Counted from the first letter of the stretch, positions 25,587 through 34,119 are shown. The stretch is DNA of 44,375 nucleotides from Alloalcanivorax balearicus MACL04 (GCF_025532145.1 NZ_ARXS01000035.1:1-44375), one strand, 5' to 3'. Notes: a model not told the origin generated them from the letters alone. A program made the numbers and translations.

Positions 25587-25635
25587 CGTAACAATCTCCA
25601 TAGAGTAGTGAGCGCAGAGCAGGTGAAAGGACGAC

Positions 25636-25863
25636 TTAAGAAAGAAAAACCCAGGACAGCAGGAGGACGACCAGCGCGATGCGGATCACGGCGCCGCCGG
25701 CGATGGTCCCGAGCACGCGATTGGTGGACCAGCCGCGAAAGGTGCTGATGTAGGCCCACGCCGCCCACAGCAGCACGGCGGTGCAGCCGAGGCCGGCGAT
25801 GACCAGGGCGAACAATGCCCAGGACTGGCCGGCCCCAACTTGAAACGCGGAAGCGGGATCCAT
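25636..25863 (-). CDS. ICE membrane protein, PFL_4701 family (TIGR03758)
   Basis: 75 residues, nearly all membrane: 'ALFALVIAGLGCTAVLLWAAWAYIS' and 'GTIAGGAVIRIALVVLLLSWVF' with a short loop containing 'FRGWSTN'. Length and the 'WAAWAY...F..W' pattern match the PFL_4701 family. It sits between RAQPRD and TIGR03745 as in related elements. A VirB2/VirB3-size inner-membrane component; its exact role is not known. Confidence 0.88.
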   Translation of the reverse strand: MDPASAFQVGAGQSWALFALVIAGLGCTAVLLWAAWAYISTFRGWSTNRVLGTIAGGAVIRIALVVLLLSWVFLS

Positions 25864-25866
25864 ACG

Positions 25867-26274
25867 TCACTGGCGCTCCACGGCTGTGTCAGTGAGATAG
25901 TCACCGGAGAGCGGCGTTGGGCGCCGTGGTGGCAAACGCGGGGGCGCCATGTAGGACTCAATGCCGTCGATAACGATTTGCAGATCGCGATGCAGGGCGT
26001 CCACATCGAGGAAAACCCGTTGGCCGGCGCGGAAGGCGTGGGCATCGGTCTGGTGACGGACGGGCCGAGAGGCGAGCCGATCGACCACCCGTTGCAGATC
26101 CTCCAGCCGCTGTTGGAGCAACGCCAGATCCCGACGCTGTATGGCGTCGTTAACGTCACTGGCGACGGCAACACGAGAGGCGCCACCGCCGATCACTAAC
26201 AGCAAGGCGGCGGCGATGACTCGGAGGGTGTTTGTACGGGACGGTAACGACCACTTAGAAGACCTGAAAAGCAT
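25867..26274 (-). CDS. RAQPRD family ICE protein (TIGR01690)
   Basis: 135 residues with a signal peptide (VIAAALLLVIGGGASRVAVAS). A charged helical middle follows ('DLALLQQRLEDLQRVVDRLA'), then 'VFLDVDALHRDLQIVIDGIESYM', then the C-terminal 'PPRRPTPLSGDYL', which occupies the position of the RAQPRD-x-PLSGDY tail in the family, although the name-giving motif itself is degenerate here. A periplasmic accessory of the mating channel. No clear ribosome site precedes the ATG. Confidence 0.85.
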   Translation of the reverse strand: MLFRSSKWSLPSRTNTLRVIAAALLLVIGGGASRVAVASDVNDAIQRRDLALLQQRLEDLQRVVDRLASRPVRHQTDAHAFRAGQRVFLDVDALHRDLQIVIDGIESYMAPPRLPPRRPTPLSGDYLTDTAVERQ

Positions 26275-26346
26275 GCCCGGTCAGTCCTGTGATGAACGTG
26301 ATGACGGCAGGCTAGAAAAAGGAGGGGACGGGCGGAACGGATAATC

Positions 26347-26375
26347 CCAACGTCCCGACGTGGCTTTTTATTTTT
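26347..26375 (+). terminator. Terminator-like hairpin in plus orientation within the tra operon
   Basis: CCAACGT/ACGTGG with one bulged A and loop CCCG, followed by C, TTTTTA and TTTTT. It faces against the direction of the tra genes, in the 140-bp gap between PFL_4697 and RAQPRD, and there is no plus-strand gene upstream. It might stop antisense transcripts. Confidence 0.4.
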
Positions 26376-26414
26376 AAGGTGACATAACCCGAGATGGAGA
26401 GGGGAGTCTGACCG

Positions 26415-27128
26415 TTAAAGGTATTTTTTGAATGATCCGACAGTGATACTAACGATCAGCCCAAACAGGCTGGCACAGGGCAATAAAAACACATTGGGAT
26501 GGATGGACCAGGGCACACTCAAATAGAGTAACCAGCCGGTGATGAACACCGGCCCGGCCCAGCGTTTGGCGTGGTGATAGATAAAGGCACTCTCTCTTCC
26601 TGCACCGAACTTACGCAGATCACGACGAACCAGCCCGTCCACAAACCCCACCAGCGCCGCCATCACGAACAGCGGAAAGGTCAAAAATAAAATCACGGCG
26701 CGCACCAGGATCACCAGCGCAATATAGACGGCGGCCAACAGGTAGGTCGCCACGGTACCCAGCCAACCGGATTCGCTGGAATACTGCATCAGAGCGGGCC
26801 CAATACCTGTTTTAATCAGAACGGTATCGAAGGCCGCTTCCACGGCGGTTTGTACCGTCACCACCGGGTTGGACAGCAACAGTGATCGCGTAAAATGGCT
26901 GTCCAACCAGCCGACTTCCGTATGCATCATGTGCAAGGCGTGCTCGGCCCCGGGCTGGTCCCACCACTGGAACGCCATCCCCACCCACTCGATCAGGACC
27001 GCCGAGATAATCGAGAATAAGAGAACCGCAACGATCCGGAAGGGTAGCCCCAGCAGCCGGGACAGCAGACCAGGCGGCGTGCGGCGGCCGTGCCTGGATT
27101 GAGTCGATTGAGCCGTCGTTTCCGCCAT
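26415..27128 (-). CDS. ICE membrane protein, PFL_4697 family (TIGR03747)
   Basis: 237 residues. A basic N-terminus is followed by four to five hydrophobic helices: 'FRIVAVLLFSIISAVLIEWVGMAF', 'VATYLLAAVYIALVILVRAVILFLTFPLFVMAALVGFVDGLV', 'WAGPVFITGWLLYLSVPWSI' and a last one near the C-terminus. The block 'GLVRRDLRKFGAGRESAFIYHHAKR' is the most typical family signature. It lies directly downstream of traD with 10 bases between, and GAGG in the traD end serves as ribosome site. Its conserved position beside traD suggests a partner of the coupling protein. Confidence 0.9.
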   Translation of the reverse strand: MAETTAQSTQSRHGRRTPPGLLSRLLGLPFRIVAVLLFSIISAVLIEWVGMAFQWWDQPGAEHALHMMHTEVGWLDSHFTRSLLLSNPVVTVQTAVEAAFDTVLIKTGIGPALMQYSSESGWLGTVATYLLAAVYIALVILVRAVILFLTFPLFVMAALVGFVDGLVRRDLRKFGAGRESAFIYHHAKRWAGPVFITGWLLYLSVPWSIHPNVFLLPCASLFGLIVSITVGSFKKYL

Positions 27129-27138
27129 GGCCTACGCC

Positions 27139-29367
27139 TCAGTCCTCATCAACGCCGTCGTCAACCTCACCCAAGCTATCCGAGTAGCCGGATGCGACCT
27201 CAAAATCCCCCTCCCAGTTTGCTTTTTGGGGCGCAAGACTCCCCGCGGATGAGGCCGGCGTTGTCGGCACACCAACGTCACCCGCCGGTGGTGTAATCTG
27301 GATGGGCGCGGGCATCACCGTTTCCCACCAATGATCGCCGGTGTGGTATTTCTCGCGCATGCGTGACGCCAGATCCGTGATGCCAGCAGGGATCTCCTTG
27401 CCCGTGTCCGGTAGCGGCAGGGGCATCCGGATCTTCCACAGTTGCCCGCCTTCCAGGAGCGCGAACGCCTGGCCTTTGGGGAGTGAAACGACATCGGCCG
27501 GTTCGATCATGGGTACCTGCACGGTGGAGACCCGATCGCCGCCAGAGCTGGAAAAATCCTGGTCGGTGTCGACATTACTGTTGTCCGAGGTCATCGACAT
27601 CAGCATGCGTTGGTTGATGGAGACCTTTCTGAGTTGCCGGGTCAGTAGCTCCGCGGTTCGGTCCTCCCGAACGCGCAACATGATCACATTATTAAAGTTG
27701 CCCACCACCTGGCGGGCTTTCGCGGCATTGCCAATGCGCGCCTCAATGTCCGACAGCGTCTGGGTGTAGGCCGTCACCTGGATTCCGGCGCCCCCACCTT
27801 TGTTAATCAAGGGGATGAACTCCTCGCCCATTAATTCATTGAATTCATCGCAGTGCAGGTTAATGGGGAGTTTGCCGGCGCGACGTCCGATATCAGGCAG
27901 GCCATCATCGATGCCGTGCTTGTAGATGTGGCCGGCCATACTGACCAGATCCGCGAACATGGAGTTGCCCACGGCCTGGGCGACTTCAAAGTCGCTCATG
28001 GCATCCAGCCCGATATACACAATCCCACGCTGGCGAATAACCTGACGCCAGTCGAAAATGGGGCGTTTGTCTTCCAAGTCGGTGTAGTCCGGGCTCAGCA
28101 ACTCGGCGGTTTGGCCGGTGGTGAGTTTCTCCAGCAGCGGCAGCAAACTGGCGACGATTTTATCGAAGTAGGTTTTGTCGTAGCGGACGGCGCTGCGCAG
28201 GCCCTGCAGCACGGTATCGGCTACCGGATTACTCTGTAGATACAGTTCAATGGCCACGACTCGGGGATGACGGCCCTGCATGTTGCGAGGAATCGTCTTG
28301 GGATTGAGTTTTTTCTCCTCCTTTTGGATCTGCTCCCAGGCGGTTTGATCGTATTGGGTAAGCACCGCGACGCAGTACTCGATCATGATGTCATCGATGT
28401 TGATGACGTCGGCCAGGATTTGCTCATAGGTGGGACGCTGCCCCAGAGCATGCCGGGCCCGGGCCACGATATTGACAAACCGCCAAGCGAATTCCCGAAA
28501 CGCGGCACTATTGCCTTCACCGGACAACTGCCCGGAAATGCGCGTGGCCACCTCGGAGATCCGCCCGAAGCGCCCCACCGCGTTGTACCGTGCCGATAAC
28601 GCCGGATACCCCAGATGAAAAATATGAAACGCGTCGCCTCGCCCAGCGCGGTGCGCTTCGATGTACATGCGCATCATGAGGTCCGCATCCCCCTTGGGAT
28701 CGAAGCAGATCACCACATCGCCCCGGTGGATATCCTGAGTGATCAGTATCTCCGCCAATCGTGTCTTGCCGACTCGGGTGGTGCCTTCCACCAGGGTATG
28801 GCCGACCCGTTCGCCCAGTGGCAGGTACACGTCCCGCTCACGGGGCTCAACGGCGTGCAGCGCGGGCAGGCCGCCCACCGGCGGTAGTGGCCTGACGGGA
28901 TTGAGCGGGGTATCCGCGCTGAGCAGTTGGATGACTGGAGCGCCCCAGGTGTAACGATCCAGTCGGTTTTCCCAGGCCCGAGCCAGCTGGTAGGGGAGAG
29001 ACGGTTGCAGGTACGACTGCGTCTCGGGCAACTGTGCTTCATAAAGCCGGCGAGTGTGGATCGCCTCCCAGCGGAACCCTTTGCCCAGCCACAATTGGCG
29101 TTGGCTCACCGGGATCTGCCGTGACGTGAGACTGAACCGGGGAAGGCGCTTCATATTGCGACGATAGCGCCAGATCCGCCACGCCTGCCGGCCCCGGATG
29201 CCCCCGAACACCAAAAAGCCGGCGGCGGTGCCGTAACCGATTGAAGGCGTGAGGGCGATGGACCAGGGGGCCCAGAGGCAGAGGATCGCGCACCCAAGGC
29301 AAGTGCCTGCCGTATAGGCTTCCACGGCAGGGCGCAACAAGGACTCAATAGGGTGATCCTGGCTCAT
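27139..29367 (-). CDS. traD: Type IV coupling protein TraD (SXT/TOL, PFGI-1 class; TIGR03743)
   Basis: 742 residues, with GGAGACGCGGC before the ATG. N-terminal membrane helices (about residues 22-57) precede a basic linker. The Walker A motif GTTRVGKT is at 195-202, followed by 'DVVICFDPKGD' near 217-227; 'INLHCDEFNELMG' near residue 500 is the Walker B strand with DE. 'VTAYTQTLSDIEARIG' and 'VGNFNNVIMLRVREDRTAELL' are further family blocks. The C-terminal ~100 residues are polar and acidic, as in other TraD tails that contact the relaxosome. The protein is the inner-membrane ATPase that brings DNA and relaxase to the channel. Confidence 0.95.
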   Translation of the reverse strand: MSQDHPIESLLRPAVEAYTAGTCLGCAILCLWAPWSIALTPSIGYGTAAGFLVFGGIRGRQAWRIWRYRRNMKRLPRFSLTSRQIPVSQRQLWLGKGFRWEAIHTRRLYEAQLPETQSYLQPSLPYQLARAWENRLDRYTWGAPVIQLLSADTPLNPVRPLPPVGGLPALHAVEPRERDVYLPLGERVGHTLVEGTTRVGKTRLAEILITQDIHRGDVVICFDPKGDADLMMRMYIEAHRAGRGDAFHIFHLGYPALSARYNAVGRFGRISEVATRISGQLSGEGNSAAFREFAWRFVNIVARARHALGQRPTYEQILADVINIDDIMIEYCVAVLTQYDQTAWEQIQKEEKKLNPKTIPRNMQGRHPRVVAIELYLQSNPVADTVLQGLRSAVRYDKTYFDKIVASLLPLLEKLTTGQTAELLSPDYTDLEDKRPIFDWRQVIRQRGIVYIGLDAMSDFEVAQAVGNSMFADLVSMAGHIYKHGIDDGLPDIGRRAGKLPINLHCDEFNELMGEEFIPLINKGGGAGIQVTAYTQTLSDIEARIGNAAKARQVVGNFNNVIMLRVREDRTAELLTRQLRKVSINQRMLMSMTSDNSNVDTDQDFSSSGGDRVSTVQVPMIEPADVVSLPKGQAFALLEGGQLWKIRMPLPLPDTGKEIPAGITDLASRMREKYHTGDHWWETVMPAPIQITPPAGDVGVPTTPASSAGSLAPQKANWEGDFEVASGYSDSLGEVDDGVDED

Positions 29368-29380
29368 GCCGCGTCTCCGA

Positions 29381-29854
29381 TCACTCGATCACGCGCACGC
29401 CCTTGGCGCGGCGTGCGGCTTCCACCTGGTCCCGCAGCTGCTGGCGTTTGGACTCGGTGTCGGGAACGGCCTGGAGCAGGATGCGTGGCGTTGATCGGTC
29501 CGACCCCAGTACATAGAGGTTTCCCAAACCCACCAGTCTCAAAAAGAAGGGAGCGGAGAGGCCGGTGTCTTCGATGCGGTACAGCTCCACTTCCTCGGTG
29601 TGGCGGGTGAGCACGCCGAACTCAATGCGCAAATGCCGCGCCGTCAGGGTGTAGCGCGTACAGCGCACCACCAGGTAACTCCAGAGCGCGGGCAGCACGA
29701 ACACGAGACCCACCATGGAAAATGGCCAGGGCAAGCCAACGACAGAGAGTGGCACCGCCATCGCGACCACGAAAAAGGTGGGCACGTTCAGCCACTGGCT
29801 GGGACGGGTTTTCCAGATGAGGTCGTCGCTGTGGGATGCAGAGTCGGTGGTCAT
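29381..29854 (-). CDS. Membrane protein with bacterial PH (bPH2-like) domain
   Basis: 157 residues, with GGAGACCGCC before the ATG. Two adjacent membrane helices ('VPTFFVVAMAVPLSVVGLPW' and 'MVGLVFVLPALWSYLVV') are followed by 'CTRYTLTARHLRIEFGVLTRHTEEVELYRIEDTGL', the strand pattern of YdbT/bPH2-type PH domains, and 'LGNLYVLGSDRSTPRILLQAVPD'. The gene lies between PFL_4695 and traD and is close-packed with both, so it is probably part of the transfer operon. A role in membrane binding or channel assembly is possible but not shown. Confidence 0.8.
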   Translation of the reverse strand: MTTDSASHSDDLIWKTRPSQWLNVPTFFVVAMAVPLSVVGLPWPFSMVGLVFVLPALWSYLVVRCTRYTLTARHLRIEFGVLTRHTEEVELYRIEDTGLSAPFFLRLVGLGNLYVLGSDRSTPRILLQAVPDTESKRQQLRDQVEAARRAKGVRVIE

Positions 29855-29866
29855 GGCGGTCTCCGG

Positions 29867-30406
29867 TCACTGTTCCAGTCGGGTGGGGGTGATCAGCACT
29901 GGGTAGTGGTCGAGGCCAAACCGTTCTGCCAGATCGTCACCGGGGATCGGACGCAGTTCCAAATCCGGTGCCTGTTCGCGCAGCGCGGCGAGATCCTCAG
30001 CGGTCGCCACGTTCACCACCATCCCCACGGCCCGCAGTTCAACCAGCCGCTCACGGCGTTGCGTGAGCCAGCGCACCGAATCCGGATCCGTGCCAATCAA
30101 AAAAAACGGGGTGGTGCCTGGGGGTAGGGAGAGCGTCCGAGGCGTGACGGGCCCGACACTCAGCCGTTCGGACACCACGGGCAACATGTCTGCCTCAGTC
30201 GCGGCCCGGTCCAGCACAGTGTCCGGCGTTGCCGCGACAAAGCCGTCTTCTTCATCCACCTGCGCCGCGCCGATAGCCACGTAGTAGGGCTGAGCGGGCT
30301 GCCCGCCTTCATCGGCAATGACCGTAAGCGGTGACTTCACTTGTGCGTGTACGGCGGTGGCGGTCGTGATGAGGGTGAACAGCGTGATGAGCGGGCGGAT
30401 CAACAT
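29867..30406 (-). CDS. ICE protein, PFL_4695 family (TIGR03765)
   Basis: 179 residues from the ATG at 30406, chosen because AAGG lies nine bases upstream and it gives a compact signal peptide (MLIRPLITLFTLITTATAVHA); a TTG seven codons earlier is the alternative. The C-terminal blocks 'FFLIGTDPDSVRWLTQRRERLVELRAVGMVVNVATAEDLAALR' and 'DDLAERFGLDHYPVLITPTRLEQ' are a strong family match and have a thioredoxin-like look without CxxC. A periplasmic protein of the transfer operon. Confidence 0.9.
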   Translation of the reverse strand: MLIRPLITLFTLITTATAVHAQVKSPLTVIADEGGQPAQPYYVAIGAAQVDEEDGFVAATPDTVLDRAATEADMLPVVSERLSVGPVTPRTLSLPPGTTPFFLIGTDPDSVRWLTQRRERLVELRAVGMVVNVATAEDLAALREQAPDLELRPIPGDDLAERFGLDHYPVLITPTRLEQ

Positions 30407-30427
30407 GGGGCGCAGCCTTGCAATCAA

Positions 30428-31126
30428 TTAAAAGGAAAACTCGTTGGTGTAAGTGGGGTGTCCTGGTGGTGCTGCTCTTTCAGCCGTCGTGTCGCCTTGC
30501 CCGCCCTGGTGCACCAGGAAGACGGTGGCGCTGTTCAGCGCCTTCATTTCGGCCAGGAACGCGCGGCGGTAACGCTGCGCTGGTGCGCCACCGGCAGGGC
30601 GGTGATAGCGCCCGGCCGCGCGGCCCCAATCGCCGTTGTTGCCGTGGTCATCCTGGTCAAAGCGCTGACGCAGCAGGGCGGCGGTGGCGTCCAGATTGTC
30701 GTAGGGATCCAGGGCGTCGCAGGGATCGGAGAATCGCCCCTCGCTACCGAACAGCGCCGGATTCCAGCGAATATTGAGCTGTCCCAGCCCCACGTCGATC
30801 ACCCGCGTTGTTTTTAAGGCTTGATTCAGCGCCTGGCAGGCCTGGGTCCGGTTGGGGTAACGGTAGCCCCGGCCGGAAATATTGAGCGTCCAGGGCCAGG
30901 GCCGTTTGCCCACGTTGAGTGAGGTACCGGACTCGGTGTGGGCGAGGGCGTACAGCACCACGGGAGGCACCGCATGGCGCAGAGCCGCGGCGGTATACGC
31001 CGGCGGCACCGCCTTGCTCAGAGGGTCTTCGTTCAGGCCGTTGGCGCCGGCGGAGAGCGGGGCGAGTGTCACCAGGGGGGCAAGCACACGAAGGGCATGA
31101 TGGAAAAGCTCAAACCAAGCACGCAT
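30428..31126 (-). CDS. Lytic transglycosylase of the transfer system (VirB1-like)
   Basis: 232 residues from the ATG at 31126; the start is four bases after the PFL_4693 stop, and GAGGGAG lies upstream. It has a signal peptide (VLAPLVTLAPLSAGANG). The catalytic region reads 'VVLYALAHTESGTSLN' with the Glu of the conserved ES pair, and 'VIDVGLGQLNIRWN', equivalent to the G-x-x-Q-x-N motif of SLT family 1. The later 'CDALDPYDNLDATAALLRQRF' fits the helix that closes the groove. The enzyme opens peptidoglycan for the channel. Confidence 0.88.
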   Translation of the reverse strand: MRAWFELFHHALRVLAPLVTLAPLSAGANGLNEDPLSKAVPPAYTAAALRHAVPPVVLYALAHTESGTSLNVGKRPWPWTLNISGRGYRYPNRTQACQALNQALKTTRVIDVGLGQLNIRWNPALFGSEGRFSDPCDALDPYDNLDATAALLRQRFDQDDHGNNGDWGRAAGRYHRPAGGAPAQRYRRAFLAEMKALNSATVFLVHQGGQGDTTAERAAPPGHPTYTNEFSF

Positions 31127-31130
31127 GCCA

Positions 31131-31922
31131 CTACTCCCTCGTGCCAACGGTGGTACCCAGCACTCGGGGCAAATCGTTCTGACCGATCCCATCCGGCGCG
31201 TGATTGAGGGTGATGTGCCCGCGGCGCACCCGGTCCGCCGGAATCGATAAAGACTGGGCCCAATCGCGAATAGCATCGTCGTTGCTTGCGCCAACGACAT
31301 AGATGTCCAGCGCCGCCAACGCGCCGGAGGTGACCTGGCTTACCAGCCGACGCACGGTCCGATCGCACGCGGCGCAGCGCTCAAGAGCCGTGAAGACACG
31401 CGGCCGCTGCCCATTCTGTAAGAGGGTCTGGGCGAGCGTATCCGTCTCAGCGGTCCTTCTGAGCGAGGTATCGTCAGCGATGGCCTGCTCATTGGGGTAC
31501 AGCCGGGCAAAGGCGTCGTCATAAGCGCGTTGGAAGGCCAGCAGCCGTTCGACCCGGTCGTGTTCGATTCGGGCAAGCTGCTCGGCATAGCGTTGCCGCT
31601 CTTCGTCGGTCCGTGCCTCGATCCCGAGCAACGTCAGCGGATCCAGCGTGTCGGATCGGTAGCCGTGCATGCCCTGCATCAGAGTTTCGTAACGGTTCCA
31701 TTCCGTTTGAGAGAGCCCCCAGATTTGGGCTTTTCTCTCTTGGGTGAACTGGTGCTGCGTCTCGGAGCGGTCCGTTGACTGGCGCAGGGTGTTTTGCGGG
31801 TTGGAAGAAGGGGCCCCGTTCGCGCCGTCCGTGGCGGCGAACACTGGGGCAGGGGTGGTGAGCGCCACCGGAAAAATCAGGAACATTGAAGCCAACAACG
31901 AGAACGGGACAGACCGGATCAT
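31131..31922 (-). CDS. ICE protein, PFL_4693 family (TIGR03759)
   Basis: 263 residues with a signal peptide (FSLLASMFLIFPVALTTPAPVFAATDG) and AGGT upstream of the ATG. The signature 'WGLSQTEWNRYETLMQGMHGYRSDTLDPLTLLGIEARTDEERQRYAEQLA' matches the family closely. The C-terminal part holds CAAC ('ALERCAACDRTVRRLV') followed by 'ALDIYVVGASNDDAIRDWAQSL', a thioredoxin-like arrangement. A periplasmic protein, perhaps a disulphide factor for the Cys-rich channel parts. Confidence 0.9.
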   Translation of the reverse strand: MIRSVPFSLLASMFLIFPVALTTPAPVFAATDGANGAPSSNPQNTLRQSTDRSETQHQFTQERKAQIWGLSQTEWNRYETLMQGMHGYRSDTLDPLTLLGIEARTDEERQRYAEQLARIEHDRVERLLAFQRAYDDAFARLYPNEQAIADDTSLRRTAETDTLAQTLLQNGQRPRVFTALERCAACDRTVRRLVSQVTSGALAALDIYVVGASNDDAIRDWAQSLSIPADRVRRGHITLNHAPDGIGQNDLPRVLGTTVGTRE

Positions 31923-31931
31923 GGCGGTGAC

Positions 31932-32699
31932 CTACGGCGCGGGATCAGAAGAGGAAAACGGGACAGTGACGGTCTCCCGACGTACCTTAAACGTGGCAAA
32001 TCGCTCTGAAATACCACTGAGGGTCCAGCCCTGGTACTGGTCCCCAATGGCCATAAAGCGGATGTCGGCCAGGCCGGTGGCGGAACGAGGGGTGACGCCG
32101 ATATAGTCAATGCCGCCCCGCGATTCCACGCCGGTCAGCAGAAACGGTGCGGTAGGCCGATCCCGTCGGGCCGCGGCGCGAGAGGAGGCGGTGCGTGCTC
32201 TTTGGGTGGCCACGGTGGTGACTTTTTTCTCCAGCGTCTCCAGGTGTTCATTGGCCTCGTTGATGCGGGCCTCCGCTTTTTCCATCCGCGCCGTAAGCGC
32301 GGCCATTGATGCCGCTACCTCTGCGATGTGCGCCGCCATGGCGTCATTCAGATCCTGGGTCTTGTACTGAAACTCCTCGAACAGATCGCCCTGTTGCTCC
32401 TCCAACGCGCTCAGCCGACTTGAAACGGCGGTAGTAGGGGTGTCTGCGGGGGCGGCGTCACCATCGGATACGACGGGCGCGGTGGTCGGATTAACGTCGC
32501 CCATGCCAATACCGATCTCTTCGACGCTATCCAGATCGGCGGACGGCGCCGACCCCACGGGCAAGGCCCCGTCTACGCTGGCCGAGTCTCCAGCGTCGGG
32601 CGAGGCATCGTTGTTGTCATCAGAACCGCCACAACCGGCGATAAAGGACGCCACCAAGAGCACCGTGGCGCCGGCTGGAAACGATGGAAACCGCATCAT
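31932..32699 (-). CDS. Coiled-coil lipoprotein in the pilL operon
   Basis: 255 residues, with AGGAGAGTGA before the ATG. A lipobox (VASFIAGCGGSDD) gives a lipidated Cys near residue 23. An acidic disordered linker follows (about residues 25-90), then a long coiled coil ('LSALEEQQGDLFEEFQYKTQ' to 'EANEHLETLEKKVTTV'). The C-terminal domain 'FLLTGVESRGGIDYIGVTPRSATG' and 'GWTLSGISERFATFKV' resembles the small PilP/PFL-type domain that binds channel or pilus secretin parts. It overlaps the pilL stop by four bases. Family not named with certainty. Confidence 0.75.
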   Translation of the reverse strand: MMRFPSFPAGATVLLVASFIAGCGGSDDNNDASPDAGDSASVDGALPVGSAPSADLDSVEEIGIGMGDVNPTTAPVVSDGDAAPADTPTTAVSSRLSALEEQQGDLFEEFQYKTQDLNDAMAAHIAEVAASMAALTARMEKAEARINEANEHLETLEKKVTTVATQRARTASSRAAARRDRPTAPFLLTGVESRGGIDYIGVTPRSATGLADIRFMAIGDQYQGWTLSGISERFATFKVRRETVTVPFSSSDPAP

Positions 32700-33418
32700 T
32701 CACTCTCCTGTTTTTTTAAGCTGGAGTTCAGGTTGGCTTTCATACGCGCTTGGTGGGCATGCTCGGAGGCGCAATAAGGACAGGCCGCGCTCGCTGTCGC
32801 CGATTCCCCGGTATCAGGGTGTGCCGCTGAGGTTTTGGTTTGGCGGGTTGGGCTGCTTTCTTCGATCTCGCCAACGTGGGTGGGGAGGCGAGCTCGAAAA
32901 CACACTTCCCGGCGTCGCGGATCTTGCTGGAGCACCCAAGCCGGCCCGGCCAGGACCTGCAGGGCCTCGTGCAATGAGGCGGGGCCCAGATTCCGGTGCG
33001 TGAGCGGCAACGGCTGATTCGCCAAATCCGAAGGCACCCCATCACACAGGTGATACCCCGTGCCCGCCAGCAGGTGCACGAGGGCGTCTTTCACCGTGAC
33101 TGACAGCGTGCTGGGGATGGCAACGCGAACGACCTGGTCGATCAGCTGTTGCTGGCCGGAGGATGTGCCCAGTTCCCATAACTGGTAGCGTCCGGTGCGG
33201 ACCACCTGGGGAGCGTCTGAGACTCTTTCCATCATGTACAGATCGGGTGACGCATCCGTCAGGCCATTGGCCGCCTGAGTTTGCGAGGGTACGGGGGATT
33301 CCGGTGCGTTGGACGCCGCCGACGTGGCTTGATCCGGGGGTATCGCCGAGCAGGCCCCCAGCAGCAGGGCGAGGGGCAGGCTGAGCACTGAAACAATCGA
33401 AAGAGGGGATCGGTTCAT
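32696..33418 (-). CDS. pilL: PilL-type lipoprotein of the ICE (TIGR03748)
   Basis: 240 residues from the ATG at 33418, which gives the signal peptide MNRSPLSIVSVLSLPLALL followed by lipobox LGAC. The domain begins at 'VRTGRYQLWELGTSSGQQQLIDQVVRVAIPSTLSVTVKDALVHLLAGTGYHLC', the typical PilL N-terminal/TIGR03748 block. 'SLHEALQVLAGPAWVLQQDPRRREVCF' follows. The C-terminal tail has CPYC. It opens the main transfer operon. In other ICEs this gene can stand at the head of a type IVb pilus set; here no pilN-pilV genes follow, so it probably serves the secretion channel. Confidence 0.88.
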   Translation of the reverse strand: MNRSPLSIVSVLSLPLALLLGACSAIPPDQATSAASNAPESPVPSQTQAANGLTDASPDLYMMERVSDAPQVVRTGRYQLWELGTSSGQQQLIDQVVRVAIPSTLSVTVKDALVHLLAGTGYHLCDGVPSDLANQPLPLTHRNLGPASLHEALQVLAGPAWVLQQDPRRREVCFRARLPTHVGEIEESSPTRQTKTSAAHPDTGESATASAACPYCASEHAHQARMKANLNSSLKKQESE

Positions 33419-33579
33419 GGACGGTCCAGGTGTGTGACGAGTCAACGCCTGAAACCGTGCCGAAGCGGGTCGGGGCGAACAACGCCTAATCCGTGGGCAC
33501 GCCGTTGCAATTTACGGGGTGGGTCAGTTATCGGCGATCGATCCCGGAAACAGGAACGGCGATAATGGTGGCGATGGCG

Positions 33580-33607
33580 GAAATAAAAGAGGGCGCCAGA
33601 GGCGCCC
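33580..33607 (-). terminator. Rho-independent terminator before the main transfer operon
   Basis: On the minus strand GGGCGCC, loop TCT, GGCGCCC, then TCTTTTATTT. It ends the small accessory gene at 33635-33967 and separates it from pilL. The promoter of the pilL-traC operon should therefore lie between 33420 and 33580; I could not pick out clear -35/-10 boxes. Confidence 0.8.
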
Positions 33608-33634
33608 GTGATGGAAGGTTGCGGGGGATAATCG

Positions 33635-33967
33635 TCATTGGGGGAGATTGTACTCAGGGAGATCGCCACACCCGAGAGGACAGCAATCCGGATCGAACCC
33701 ATGACGGCAGGCCCCATCGTCCATCCAGTCCTCCCGCATGGCCTCCAGCTCGACCCGGGTGACGTAATCGAACTCTCTGGCGACGTTGAGAATCACGGCT
33801 TTCGCTGTCGAATCCTCTGTCGTTGCCAGCAGTGCATCCACACGCTGAGAAAACTGCTCCTGGTAGACCTCATAGGATGAGCCGCAACGCTGTGTTGCTT
33901 CCTTCGCCAGGTCTTGAAGCTGTGCTGTGATGGCGGCTGGCGTCGTGGTGTGAGTGGAATCAAACAT
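33635..33967 (-). CDS. Small Cys-rich accessory protein of unknown function
   Basis: 110 residues from the ATG at 33967, with AGGAGAACCACC upstream. The protein is helical ('ITAQLQDLAKEATQRCG', 'VYQEQFSQRVDALLA') and ends in a Cys/His cluster 'CRHGFDPDCCPLGCGDLPEYN' that may bind metal. No family recognised. It is preceded by structured leader A and followed by a strong terminator, so it is a single-gene unit. Confidence 0.65.
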   Translation of the reverse strand: MFDSTHTTTPAAITAQLQDLAKEATQRCGSSYEVYQEQFSQRVDALLATTEDSTAKAVILNVAREFDYVTRVELEAMREDWMDDGACRHGFDPDCCPLGCGDLPEYNLPQ

Positions 33968-34000
33968 GGTGGTTCTCCTGTATCGATTTATGTTGATGAA

Positions 34001-34070
34001 GTACAGAGAAACACCACGCACTCGCAGAACGAGACGCCCCATTGGGGATAGTGTTTCCCCGCAGGGTGAG
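34001..34070 (-). ncRNA. Structured leader A (recurrent two-hairpin element)
   Basis: On the minus strand, reading 5' to 3': CTCACCCTG, CGGGG, CACTATCCCC, a short hairpin (CCCC-AAT-GGGG), a second hairpin (CTCG/CGAG), and the block GGTGTTTCTCTGT. The same order of elements occurs in leaders B and C, with different but still complementary hairpin arms. It ends about 33 bases before the start of the 33635-33967 gene. Probably a cis-acting RNA motif. Confidence 0.55.
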
Positions 34071-34072
34071 AG

Positions 34073-34096
34073 AAAAGGTGGGGCGACAAGCGCCCC
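34073..34096 (-). terminator. Terminator after the zinc-ribbon gene
   Basis: Minus strand GGGGCG, loop CTTGT, CGCCCC, then ACCTTTTCTC. It ends the two-gene unit at 34904-34120 and lies immediately before leader A. Confidence 0.55.
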
Positions 34097-34119
34097 GATG
34101 TGTTGATGGATGATGAAGG

